Assembly: GCA_001897675.1 (NCBI GenBank)
Contig: MKUE01000136.1
Coordinates: forward strand, 7,535-71,534
Reading direction: 5' to 3'
From: Thiobacillus sp. 65-1059
GTDB taxonomy: Bacteria; Pseudomonadota; Gammaproteobacteria; Burkholderiales; Thiobacillaceae
Length of the DNA: 64,000 nucleotides
The notes beneath the pieces were generated by a model that saw only the letters and a program-made list of their open reading frames with translations, was not told the DNA's origin and did no database searches. The first letter of the stretch is position 1. Each line of letters begins with the position of its first letter. The translations under genes and the position numbers were made by a program. Below, one piece after another: positions 26,050-35,311 of the stretch.

Positions 26050-28572
26050 ATGTTGAACCAGCTTTCCCGCCCCGCTTTTGTCGAACGCTTGCAAAGGCGG
26101 ATTCAGGCACGCCCGGATACCGAGTTCCAGCAGGCATCGATCCGCCTGTGCATTGTTGCCGGCTTCTATCTGTATTTCTCGCTCGGCGGCCCGGGACACG
26201 GCGCCACCCTGTCCGAGCAAGTCCATTTTCTCGGACTGGGCTTCACGCTTATTTCCCTTGCGCTGCTGGTCGGCACGGTCGTCGATCCGGGCGTCTCCGT
26301 GATCCGTCGCGGCGCCGGCATGCTGCACGATTTCACCGTCGCCACCTACATGCTGGCCATCTCGAACGAAACCGGGGCGCCCATCGTCGCCATCTATCTA
26401 TGGGTCACGCTGGGCAACGGTTTCCGCTATGGCGTGCCGTATCTGCTGGTTTCGATGCTGGCGTCCGCGGCTGGATTCATCGTGGTTTACCAGTTCAATC
26501 CCTTCTGGCACGCGCATACGCCACTCTGGTGGGGCATGTGGCTGATGCTCATCGTCGTCCCGCTTTACACGTCCAGCCTGCTGAAACAGCTGCACGGCGC
26601 GGTCAGGCGGGAAAAAGAGGCCAACCAGGCCAAGTCGCGCTTCCTCGCCAACATGAGCCATGAACTCCGCACGCCGCTCAACGGCGTCATTGGGGTGGCC
26701 GATCTGCTGGCGGAAACCAGGCTCGACAAGGAACAAAAGGAGTTTGCCCAGATCATCCGCGCATCGGCCGACACCCTGCTGGAACTGATCGACAATGTGC
26801 TCGACATTTCGCGCATCGAGGCCGGCCGCCTTGCCGCGACGGGAGAGGATTTCGACCTGCACCGCCTGGTCAACGGCACGGTCGCGATGCTGGAAACCCA
26901 GGCGCAGCGCAAGGGGCTCGCGCTGGCGGCGCACATTGCGCCGCAGACGCCGTTTCAGCTGCACGGCGATGCGCGCCACCTGCGCCAGATCCTCATCAAC
27001 CTGATCGGCAATGCCATCAAGTTCACCGAACACGGTCGGGTCGACGTCTACGTCCGCCCGGCCGGGCAAGCCCACCCGCAACGCCTGCGCTTCGAGATCG
27101 TCGATACCGGCATCGGCATCCCGGAAGCCGCGCAGGCGCGCATTTTCGACAGCTTCACCCAGGCCGACCCGTCCGTCACCCGCCGCTTCGGCGGCAGCGG
27201 CCTGGGCACCGCCATTGCCAAACAGCTGGTGGAAACGCTGGACGGGCACATCGGGCTGCACAGCCGCGAAGGGGAAGGCACGACATTCTGGTTCGAACTG
27301 CCGTTCACACTGCAGGCCGCCCGGCCCGCCGCATCCGCGGACCAATTCGACACGCCGATGCGGGTGGCGATCCTGGCAGGCGGCGAACTGAGCGCCCGCA
27401 TCCAGACGATCATCCGCAGCTGGGGCGCCGAAACCGTGACGGTGGACAACGCCGCCCGGCTCGCCGCCGAATTGTCCGCCCATCGGCCAGGCGGCACGCC
27501 GCCGGGCGCGGTGGTGGCGGAACGCGGCGTGCTGCCGGGCGACCCGGTCGCCTTCCTGCGCCTGCTGCGCGACGATCCCGGCCTGGCTGCGTTGCCGGTC
27601 ATCCTGATCGAGTCCGATGCCGGCATGGCCCTGGCGCACGACACCCAGCTGATGCGCGAAGGCTACGCGTCGGTGCTGCGGACGCCGGTCAACACGACGC
27701 TTTTGTTCAATGCCATACACGCGGCCATCAGCCATGACATGCCGCACAACGTGGTGTCGCTGGCCAACCGCTTCCAGGCCCAGAGCGGGCGGACAGCCCC
27801 GCTGCGCATCCTGGTGGCGGAAGACAATCCGGTCAACCAGCGGGTGATCCGCGGCCTCCTGGAGCACACCGGGCACGAGGCCTATCTGGCGCGCGACGGC
27901 GAGGAGGCGCTGAGCATGCTCGAATCCGGCGATCAAACCTACCACCTGGCCATTATCGACATGCACATGCCGCAGCTGTCGGGGCCCGAAGTGGTGCAAC
28001 GCTGGCGCTTCATGGAAAAGGGGCATCTGCCCATCATCATGCTCACCGCCGACGCGCGCGCCGAGGCGCAGGCAGCCTGCGAGGCGGCAGGGGCGGACGG
28101 CTTCCTCACCAAGCCGGTCAACAGCCGCGAACTCGTGGATCTCATTGCCCGGCTGGCCGACCGGCAGCAGCAAGCCCCGGCCGCCGTCCCGCCCCGCGCC
28201 CGGCAGCGGGAAGAACTGGATGAATCGGTGCTGGACGACCTCGCCCAGCTGGGCGGGTACGATTTTGTGCGGGATCTGCTCGCCAGTTTCGAGGAAGACA
28301 GCGAACGCTCGCTGCGCGATATCGAGCGTGCCCTGGCCAGCCAGGACTACGGCCAATGGCACGACCAGCTGCACATGCTGAAAGGCGGCGCCAGCGATGT
28401 CGGGGCCAACCGGCTGGCGCAACTATGCGCCGAAGCCGAACGCATCAAGCCTTACGAGATGGGCGACGCGAACACGCGCCAAAAGCTGGACGACGTGCGG
28501 TTTGCGCTCGGCGAGGCACAAACCGCCCTGATGGCCTATCTGGACCGGAAATTACGCGCCGAAAGCTTTTGA
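26050..28572 (+). CDS. rpfC: RpfC-like hybrid sensor kinase (TM-HisKA-HATPase-REC-REC-HPt)
   Basis: An 840-residue hybrid kinase. A short cytoplasmic N-terminus (RIQARPDTEFQQASIR) is followed by about five membrane helices (31-175), the RpfC-type DSF-sensing input. Then come HisKA with H204 (NMSHELRTPL), HATPase (DTGIGIPE, FGGSGLGTAIAKQL), a degenerate receiver (about 435-570, lacking a clear phospho-Asp motif), a complete receiver with D637 (LAIIDMHMPQ), and a C-terminal HPt with H775 (HMLKGGAS). The extra degenerate receiver is a variation. The 3' end overlaps the convergent rpfF by 21 nt. Confidence 0.9.
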   Translation: MLNQLSRPAFVERLQRRIQARPDTEFQQASIRLCIVAGFYLYFSLGGPGHGATLSEQVHFLGLGFTLISLALLVGTVVDPGVSVIRRGAGMLHDFTVATYMLAISNETGAPIVAIYLWVTLGNGFRYGVPYLLVSMLASAAGFIVVYQFNPFWHAHTPLWWGMWLMLIVVPLYTSSLLKQLHGAVRREKEANQAKSRFLANMSHELRTPLNGVIGVADLLAETRLDKEQKEFAQIIRASADTLLELIDNVLDISRIEAGRLAATGEDFDLHRLVNGTVAMLETQAQRKGLALAAHIAPQTPFQLHGDARHLRQILINLIGNAIKFTEHGRVDVYVRPAGQAHPQRLRFEIVDTGIGIPEAAQARIFDSFTQADPSVTRRFGGSGLGTAIAKQLVETLDGHIGLHSREGEGTTFWFELPFTLQAARPAASADQFDTPMRVAILAGGELSARIQTIIRSWGAETVTVDNAARLAAELSAHRPGGTPPGAVVAERGVLPGDPVAFLRLLRDDPGLAALPVILIESDAGMALAHDTQLMREGYASVLRTPVNTTLLFNAIHAAISHDMPHNVVSLANRFQAQSGRTAPLRILVAEDNPVNQRVIRGLLEHTGHEAYLARDGEEALSMLESGDQTYHLAIIDMHMPQLSGPEVVQRWRFMEKGHLPIIMLTADARAEAQAACEAAGADGFLTKPVNSRELVDLIARLADRQQQAPAAVPPRARQREELDESVLDDLAQLGGYDFVRDLLASFEEDSERSLRDIERALASQDYGQWHDQLHMLKGGASDVGANRLAQLCAEAERIKPYEMGDANTRQKLDDVRFALGEAQTALMAYLDRKLRAESF

Positions 28573-29457
28573 CGGCCCCGCTGCGGCAGCCGTTCCGGTC
28601 TTGCCGGTTTGCCTGCTGACCAGCCGCTCCATCATGCGCAAGTCCTTGGCTTCCAGACGCAGGGCGGCATCCACCCAGATTTCGGTGATGCGGATCAATT
28701 CGTCGTATGGCGCGGGCTGGCTGACCTCGCGCGCAGCGCGCAGGGCGAGGAGTCCGTTGCGGGATTTCTCCTCGCGCCGGACATGGTCGTAAACCGCGCC
28801 CTCCCCCTCGCCCGGCTCCGCCAGCACATCCACCACGCCCATTGCGTACAGCTCCTCGGCCAGATAGAGCTTGCCGCTGCGGATGATCTTCTCGGCCTGG
28901 TGATGCCCTACGCGACGCCCCAGAAAGGTCATCGCGCCCATCCCCGGGAACAGGTTGAAGAGGATTTCCGGCAGCCCCATCTTGGCGCCGCGCTCGGCGA
29001 TCAGCACATTGGCCGCCAGCGCGCTTTCGAATCCGCCGCCGAGCGCCTGCCCCTGAACCAGGGCGATGCTCGTCACATTGGGCCGGTTCAGGTGGCTGTG
29101 CACTGCATAGGAACAGTCGATGCAGGCAACGGCGTAACGATGCAGCGCATCGCGGTCGCGCGCCTCGATATGCTGCATGAAGAGGCTCAGGTCGCCGCCC
29201 AGGCTGAAGGTGTCGGGCACCTTCGATGCGAGGACGAAATATTTCACGTCCGGCTGCGCGGGATCGTCGATCATGCCGGCCATGCCGTTGCCCCAGGCCA
29301 GCAGTTCGCGCAGCAAGGTTGGCGTAAAACAGGGGCGCGGTTCCGCGTGCATATAGCCCCAGGCGATCTGGCCATGCGGATCGAAATACGTGGTGAGCTG
29401 CGTGTATGCGTTCTGTTGGGGTTGCAGCGCGGTGCCTACAGCTTGCAGGTGTGCCAT
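28552..29457 (-). CDS. rpfF: DSF synthase RpfF (crotonase family)
   Basis: RpfF makes diffusible signal factors (cis-2-unsaturated fatty acids) from acyl-ACP, acting as dehydratase and thioesterase. The 301-residue protein has the family hallmarks NLGGDL-like SLGGDLSLF, GQALGGGFESAL and MGLPEILFNLFPGMGA. The two catalytic glutamates are E144 and E164, spaced 20 apart as E141/E161 in Xanthomonas RpfF. The tail (RITEIWVDAALRLEAKDLR.M.RLV) also matches RpfF rather than ordinary enoyl-CoA hydratases. The ATG at 29457 has GGAG 7 nt upstream. It converges on rpfC with a 21-nt 3' overlap. Confidence 0.9.
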   Translation of the reverse strand: MAHLQAVGTALQPQQNAYTQLTTYFDPHGQIAWGYMHAEPRPCFTPTLLRELLAWGNGMAGMIDDPAQPDVKYFVLASKVPDTFSLGGDLSLFMQHIEARDRDALHRYAVACIDCSYAVHSHLNRPNVTSIALVQGQALGGGFESALAANVLIAERGAKMGLPEILFNLFPGMGAMTFLGRRVGHHQAEKIIRSGKLYLAEELYAMGVVDVLAEPGEGEGAVYDHVRREEKSRNGLLALRAAREVSQPAPYDELIRITEIWVDAALRLEAKDLRMMERLVSRQTGKTGTAAAAGPSKAFGA

Positions 29458-29593
29458 GAGTATCTCCACGTATTTTATTGATCGGCCATGCAACGAATTT
29501 TCGGCATGTGTCAAAAGACTAACGCGGGAGATGCGACCACTCAAGCATGAAATCGTTACAGGCAGCGCATCCCGACATCGCCTGCCGCGCAGG

Positions 29594-30397
29594 CTAGAAC
29601 GTCCATGCCATGCGCAGCGCCAGCACAATCAGCAGCAGGGCAAAAACCCGCTTCAACGGCCTCACCGGCAGGCGATGGGCGGTGCGCGCGCCGAGCGGCG
29701 CGGTCAGCACGCTGCCCAGCACGATGCCGAGGAGCGCCGGCAAGTAGACGAAACCGAGACTGCCGGCGGGCAGGCCGCTGGCGCCCCAGCCGCCCAGCAC
29801 GTAGCCGGCCGCGCCGGCGATGGCGATCGGAAACCCGATCGCTGCGGAGGTGGCGATCGCCCGGTGCAGCGGAACGTTGTGCCACAGCATGAAAGGCACC
29901 GACAGGGTGCCGCCGCCGATGCCGACCCAGCTCGACACCGCGCCGATCGCAGCGCCCGCCAGCGTCGTCCCGGCCGGTCCCGGCAGGCCGCGATGCGGCG
30001 CCGGCTTGAAATCCAGCCACATCTGGATGGCGGCGTAGAACAGGAAGGCGACGAAGAACAGCTTCAGCAGCGTCGCCGGCATCTGCGCCGCCAGCACCGC
30101 GCCGGCCAGCGTGCCGAACACGATGCCCGGCGCGATGCGCCGCACCAGCGGCCATTCGACCGCGCCGTGGCGATGGTGCGCACGCACGCTGGACAGCGAA
30201 GTGAACAGGATCGAGGCGAGCGAAGTGCCGAGCGCCAGCTGCGGCTCCATGCCGGCAGCCAGTCCCTGCGCGTGCAGCAGGAAAATCAGCACCGGCACGA
30301 TGATGAGGCCGCCGCCGACGCCGAGCAGGCCGGCGACGAAGCCGACCACCAGCCCCAGCCCGCCGTAGGCCGCCAGCAGCGCAGGATCGGCGATCAC
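29594..30397 (-). CDS. TSUP family transporter (TauE/SafE-like)
   Basis: A 267-residue membrane protein with about eight helices and the duplicated TSUP signature: GFVAGLLGVGGGLIIVPVLI in the first half and GAAIGAVSSWVGIGGGTLSVP in the second. The family exports sulfite, sulfoacetate or related anions. The start is GTG at 30397, which overlaps the EVE gene stop as GTGA. In this presumed sulfur oxidiser sulfite export is plausible but unproven. Confidence 0.85.
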   Translation of the reverse strand: MIADPALLAAYGGLGLVVGFVAGLLGVGGGLIIVPVLIFLLHAQGLAAGMEPQLALGTSLASILFTSLSSVRAHHRHGAVEWPLVRRIAPGIVFGTLAGAVLAAQMPATLLKLFFVAFLFYAAIQMWLDFKPAPHRGLPGPAGTTLAGAAIGAVSSWVGIGGGTLSVPFMLWHNVPLHRAIATSAAIGFPIAIAGAAGYVLGGWGASGLPAGSLGFVYLPALLGIVLGSVLTAPLGARTAHRLPVRPLKRVFALLLIVLALRMAWTF

Positions 30398-30849
30398 AGG
30401 CGCTGGACGATGAAGTCGTACTCGGCCGGGTCGACCGGCGTGATCGACAGGCGGTTGCCTTTTTGCAGAATGCGCATGCCGGCGAGCTCGGGATAGCCGC
30501 GGATTTCCGCCAGCGGCATCAGCCGCGTCTTCTTCACCAGCTTGACGTCGACGTTGAACCAGCGCGGCGTTTCCGGCGTCGCCTTGGGATCGAAATATTT
30601 GTTCTGCGGATCGAACTGGGTGGCGTCGGGATAGGCCGGCACGCTGACCTCGGCCAGCCCGGCGATGCCCGGCTCGGCGCACGACGAATGGTAGAACAGC
30701 ACCTTGTCGCCGGGCCTCATCTGGTCGCGCATGAAGTTGCGCGCCTGGTAATTGCGCACGCCGTACCAGGCGACGCTCTGCCCGGGCATGGCGGCGAGAT
30801 CGTCGATGCTGACGTCGGAGGGCTCGGATTTCATCAGCCAGTAGCGCAT
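30394..30849 (-). CDS. EVE domain protein
   Basis: A 151-residue EVE-domain (PUA-like) protein: MRYWLMKSEPSDVSIDDL, WYGVRNYQARNFMRD, and GDKVLFYHSSCAEPGIAGLAEV are diagnostic. EVE domains bind modified bases in nucleic acids; the role of the bacterial stand-alone form is not settled. The ATG at 30849 is 2 nt after the argB stop; a TTG at 30855 overlapping the stop is an alternative. It forms an operon argB-EVE-TSUP. Confidence 0.85.
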   Translation of the reverse strand: MRYWLMKSEPSDVSIDDLAAMPGQSVAWYGVRNYQARNFMRDQMRPGDKVLFYHSSCAEPGIAGLAEVSVPAYPDATQFDPQNKYFDPKATPETPRWFNVDVKLVKKTRLMPLAEIRGYPELAGMRILQKGNRLSITPVDPAEYDFIVQRL

Positions 30850-30851
30850 GC

Positions 30852-32244
<1,393 letters not shown>

Positions 32245-32731
32245 GGCGTCCTCCTTCAGGTTGACAAACACTCTCGGATAAAACCGATCTGGGGTACGCC
32301 ATTCCCATTTCAAGAGTCCGGCCTGCCGCCGCGCGCCTGTGGCGGAATGCCCGCGCACCCTGCGATGCGGCAGTGGAAACGGGTATCCGAAGGCCTGCGG
32401 CGCAAAGCGGATACCGCCGCACGGATGAAGCACGGAACTTGCTTCATCCGTCATGGACGAACCACTGCCGTTCCCCGCCTGACGGCCAGCGGGCTGGAAC
32501 GGCCGCCCGCAGGGGCTGCGTCCGTCATGACGCGGCGTTTTGGAAATGTCCCGCCTGTTCCAAAACGGAACAACGGCAGGCCACGCCGCAACGGGGCTCG
32601 ACTCCGCCGGCGCATCGAAAGAGAATTGCAAAGGAAACCCGGCTCACGGGTCGCCTGCAATAAAAACCGCCGGATTTCCGGTGCATTGTGTTGTTGTGCT
32701 TTCATTTGAAGCCTTATTTAGAGAGAACATC
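32245..32731. promoter_or_regulatory. Divergent hsp20/bufferin control region with two long inverted repeats
   Basis: A 487-bp gap without a convincing gene. One inverted repeat at 32421-32451 has perfect 12-bp arms (ACGGATGAAGCA / TGCTTCATCCGT) around 7 nt. A second at 32536-32567 has perfect 10-bp arms (CGTTTTGGAA / TTCCAAAACG) around 12 nt. Neither is followed by a T tract, so operator sites are more likely than terminators. GAGAGAA just upstream of 32732 is a plausible ribosome site for the precursor gene. Confidence 0.5.
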
Positions 32732-33157
32732 ATGTCCAGCAAAAAACCCCTGATTTCCGTCGCTGTTGGTTCCGCGTTTGCCGCCGCCCTGGGGGCAGCG
32801 CCGATCGTTTCCGCAGCCGAGAATCCTTTCGCCATGCAGTCCCTCGACAAGGGCTACATGCTTGCTCAAGCCGGGAAAGCGGGTGAAGGCAAGTGCGGTG
32901 CCGGCAAGTGCGGCGCCGCCATGATGAACGCCGGCAAGGGCGAAAAAAGCTGCAAGGCCGATGCCAATCAGGACGGCAAGGTCAGCAAGGAGGAGTTCAC
33001 CAAGCACCATGAAGCCATGTTCGCCATGAAGGATGCCAACAAGGACGGCTTCATCGACAAGGATGAAATGGCCAGGATGATGGACGGCAAATGCGACGGC
33101 ATGAAGGCGGGGGAAGGGAAATGCGGCGCAGGCAAGTGCGGCGCCATGATGAAATAA
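32732..33157 (+). CDS. Bufferin/HvfA-like RiPP precursor with EF-hand loops
   Basis: A 141-residue exported, cysteine-containing protein. The signal peptide covers about residues 1-28 ([21 protein letters not shown]). Two copies of [12 protein letters not shown] (about 51-62 and 127-138) match the EGKC motifs that MNIO (DUF692) enzymes modify in HvfA/bufferin precursors. Between them lie two complete EF-hand loops: D77-N79-D81-S85-E88 and D101-N103-D105-D109-E112. Cysteines are C55, C60, C74, C121, C131 and C136. DUF692 and DUF2063 genes follow directly, completing the bufferin gene order. A periplasmic copper-binding role is known for bufferins; a calcium-binding middle part is inference. 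Confidence 0.88.
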   Translation: MSSKKPLISVAVGSAFAAALGAAPIVSAAENPFAMQSLDKGYMLAQAGKAGEGKCGAGKCGAAMMNAGKGEKSCKADANQDGKVSKEEFTKHHEAMFAMKDANKDGFIDKDEMARMMDGKCDGMKAGEGKCGAGKCGAMMK

Positions 33158-33170
33158 CCAGGGCCCTGCC

Positions 33171-34022
33171 ATGAATTCCCTGCGCCTTGCCGGCGCGGGG
33201 CTGGGCTTCCGGCGCGAGCTCGTTGCCGCGCTGAAAACCCGGGTTCCCGCTGCCATCGATTTCTTCGAGCTCGCCCCGGAAAACTGGATCGACCTGGGTG
33301 GCGCGCATGGCCGCGACTTGCGCGGCTTTACCGAACGCTATCCGTTCGTCTGTCACGGCCTGTCGCTGTCGCTCGGCGGCCCGGCCCCGCTCGACGAGCT
33401 GCTGCTGCATAAGACGCGGCAGTTCATGGATGCGCACGGCATCCAGCTGTATACCGAACACCTGTCGTACTGCTCGGACGACGGGCACCTGTACGACCTG
33501 CTGCCGATTCCCTTCACGGAGGAGGCGGTGAAATACGTCGCCGCGCGCATCCGCCGCGCGCAGGACATCCTGGAACGCCGCATCGCCATCGAGAACGCGT
33601 CGTTCTACGCCGCCGCGCCGATCGCCGACATGGACGAGGCGAGCTTCATCCGCGCGGTGCTGCTCGAAGCCGACTGCGACCTGCATCTGGACGTCAACAA
33701 CGTCTATGTCAACAGCGTCAACCACCGCTACGACCCGCTCGAATTCATCCGCGCCCTGCCCGCCGGACGCATCGTCTACATGCACATGGCGGGGCATTAC
33801 CGGGAAGCGGACGATCTGCTGATCGACACCCACGGCGCCGCCGTGATCGACCCGGTATGGGCGCTGCTCGATGCAGCCTACCGTATCCACGGCGTCGCCC
33901 CCACGCTGCTGGAACGCGACTTCAACATTCCGCCGCTGGCCGAACTGACGCGCGAGGTCGAACGCATCACCCGCATCCAGGCCGCGCACCAGGCCCATGA
34001 GCGAACCGCCCGCGCTTCCTGA
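33171..34022 (+). CDS. DUF692 multinuclear iron oxygenase (BufB/HvfB-like)
   Basis: A 283-residue TIM-barrel protein of the DUF692/MNIO family, which modifies cysteines in peptide precursors (oxazolone/thioamide formation or similar) with a multinuclear iron centre. Visible metal-site motifs: [53 protein letters not shown] and [10 protein letters not shown]. It starts 13 nt after the precursor gene and overlaps the DUF2063 gene by 26 nt, as in bufferin operons. All the motif positions expected for iron binding appear intact. Confidence 0.92.
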   Translation: MNSLRLAGAGLGFRRELVAALKTRVPAAIDFFELAPENWIDLGGAHGRDLRGFTERYPFVCHGLSLSLGGPAPLDELLLHKTRQFMDAHGIQLYTEHLSYCSDDGHLYDLLPIPFTEEAVKYVAARIRRAQDILERRIAIENASFYAAAPIADMDEASFIRAVLLEADCDLHLDVNNVYVNSVNHRYDPLEFIRALPAGRIVYMHMAGHYREADDLLIDTHGAAVIDPVWALLDAAYRIHGVAPTLLERDFNIPPLAELTREVERITRIQAAHQAHERTARAS

Positions 34023-34758
34023 GTTCCAGCGCTACCAGCTCGCCTTTGCCGCGCACATCCGCGATCCGCAGGCGCATCCGCGCCCGGCCGGCGTCGCGGC
34101 GCGGCGCATGAAGGTTTACAACGCAATCCTGTTCAACAACGTCGAGAGCTTCCTGCTCGCCTGCTTTCCGGTGCTGCGGCAGGTGCTCGGCGCCCGCAAA
34201 TGGACCCGGCTGGTGCGCGCCTTCTTCAGCACGCACCGCAGCCGCACGCCCTACTTCCGGCAGATCCCGGACGAGTTTGTGCAGTTCCTGCAGAACGAAT
34301 GGACCCCGCCGCAAGGCTATCCGCCTTTCACCCTGGCGCTGGCCCATTACGAATGGATCGAACTGGCGCTGTCGGTATCGAATCGCAGCATCGCCTGCGG
34401 CGTCGATGCGCAGGGCGATCTGCTCGACGGCGTCCCGGTGCTGAATCCGGTGCTGGCCAATCTGCGCTACGACTGGCCGGTGCAGCGGATCGCGCCGCGC
34501 CGCAAGATCCAGCCTGCCGAAACCTGGCTGCTGGTGTTCCGCGACGTGGCCGACCGGGTGCAGTTCAGCGAAATCAACGCGTTCACCGCGCGTCTGCTGA
34601 CCCTGCTGGAGCCCGGCACGCTGAGCGGGCGTGCCGCGCTGGCAAGCCTCGCCGCCGAAAGCCGTCATCCCGACCCTGCGCTCATCCTGCAGGCCGGCGC
34701 AGCGTTATTGGCGGACCTGCGCGCACGCGGCGCCATTGCGGGAACCCGCGTGGCCTAG
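33997..34758 (+). CDS. DUF2063 partner protein (BufC/HvfC-like)
   Basis: A 253-residue protein with the N-terminal DUF2063 domain ([44 protein letters not shown]), annotated in databases as putative DNA-binding but acting in MNIO systems as the peptide-recognition partner. The C-terminal half holds the second domain of these proteins. The 26-nt overlap with the DUF692 gene implies translational coupling and complex formation. Confidence 0.88.
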   Translation: MSEPPALPEFQRYQLAFAAHIRDPQAHPRPAGVAARRMKVYNAILFNNVESFLLACFPVLRQVLGARKWTRLVRAFFSTHRSRTPYFRQIPDEFVQFLQNEWTPPQGYPPFTLALAHYEWIELALSVSNRSIACGVDAQGDLLDGVPVLNPVLANLRYDWPVQRIAPRRKIQPAETWLLVFRDVADRVQFSEINAFTARLLTLLEPGTLSGRAALASLAAESRHPDPALILQAGAALLADLRARGAIAGTRVA

Positions 34759-34831
34759 AAGGCATGCGCCCGAATCGGCCTCGTCGCGGACGCGAAATTA
34801 GTGTTAACACGCCCTAATCCGGCGCACCGCC

Positions 34832-35287
34832 TCAGTGAGGGTGATGTGCCGCGCCGCCCATGCGGACGGCACGTGCGACCGCATTCACCTCCACCGTCTG
34901 CCGTTTGCCGCCGGACTCCACCACCAGGGTGAGCGGAACGACGTCGCCGGCCGCAATCGGCTTTTCCAGGTTCATCAGCATGATGTGGAAGCCGCCGGGC
35001 TTGAGCGTGACGGTCTTGCCTTGCGGCAGGTCGATCGCCTTCACTTCGCGCATGCGCATCACGCCGCCGTCCATTTTCATTTCGTGCACTTCCACCCGCG
35101 GCACCGCCTGGCTGGATGCGCCGATCAGCTTCGCGTCGGCATCGGCCTGAATCTGCATGTAGGCGCCGCTGACCGGCTGCCCCGGCATGGTGGCGCGCAC
35201 CCACGCGTCGGTCACGCCGATATTGGCGGCCCCGGCGGGCAGGCTGGCGGCGCTGGCCAGGAATGCGGCGGCAAGCAAGGCTTTCAT
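34832..35287 (-). CDS. Periplasmic copper chaperone PCuAC
   Basis: A 151-residue exported protein (signal MKALLAAAFLASAASLPAGA) of the PCuAC/DUF461 family, which delivers Cu(I) to the CuA or CuB site of cytochrome oxidase. The copper motif H-x10-M-x21-H-x-M is complete: H68, M79, H101, M103. The C-terminal AAHHPH tail adds possible ligands. It lies 24 nt after the OprC-like receptor gene and is cotranscribed with it, so the pair probably imports and hands over copper. Confidence 0.93.
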   Translation of the reverse strand: MKALLAAAFLASAASLPAGAANIGVTDAWVRATMPGQPVSGAYMQIQADADAKLIGASSQAVPRVEVHEMKMDGGVMRMREVKAIDLPQGKTVTLKPGGFHIMLMNLEKPIAAGDVVPLTLVVESGGKRQTVEVNAVARAVRMGGAAHHPH

Positions 35288-35311
35288 CCGTTTCTCCTCG
35301 AAGTGGAGTCC

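Noticed and set aside
32373..32705. Short frames on both strands between hsp20 and the bufferin precursor
   Set aside because: No family likeness; they overlap the two inverted repeats, which look regulatory.
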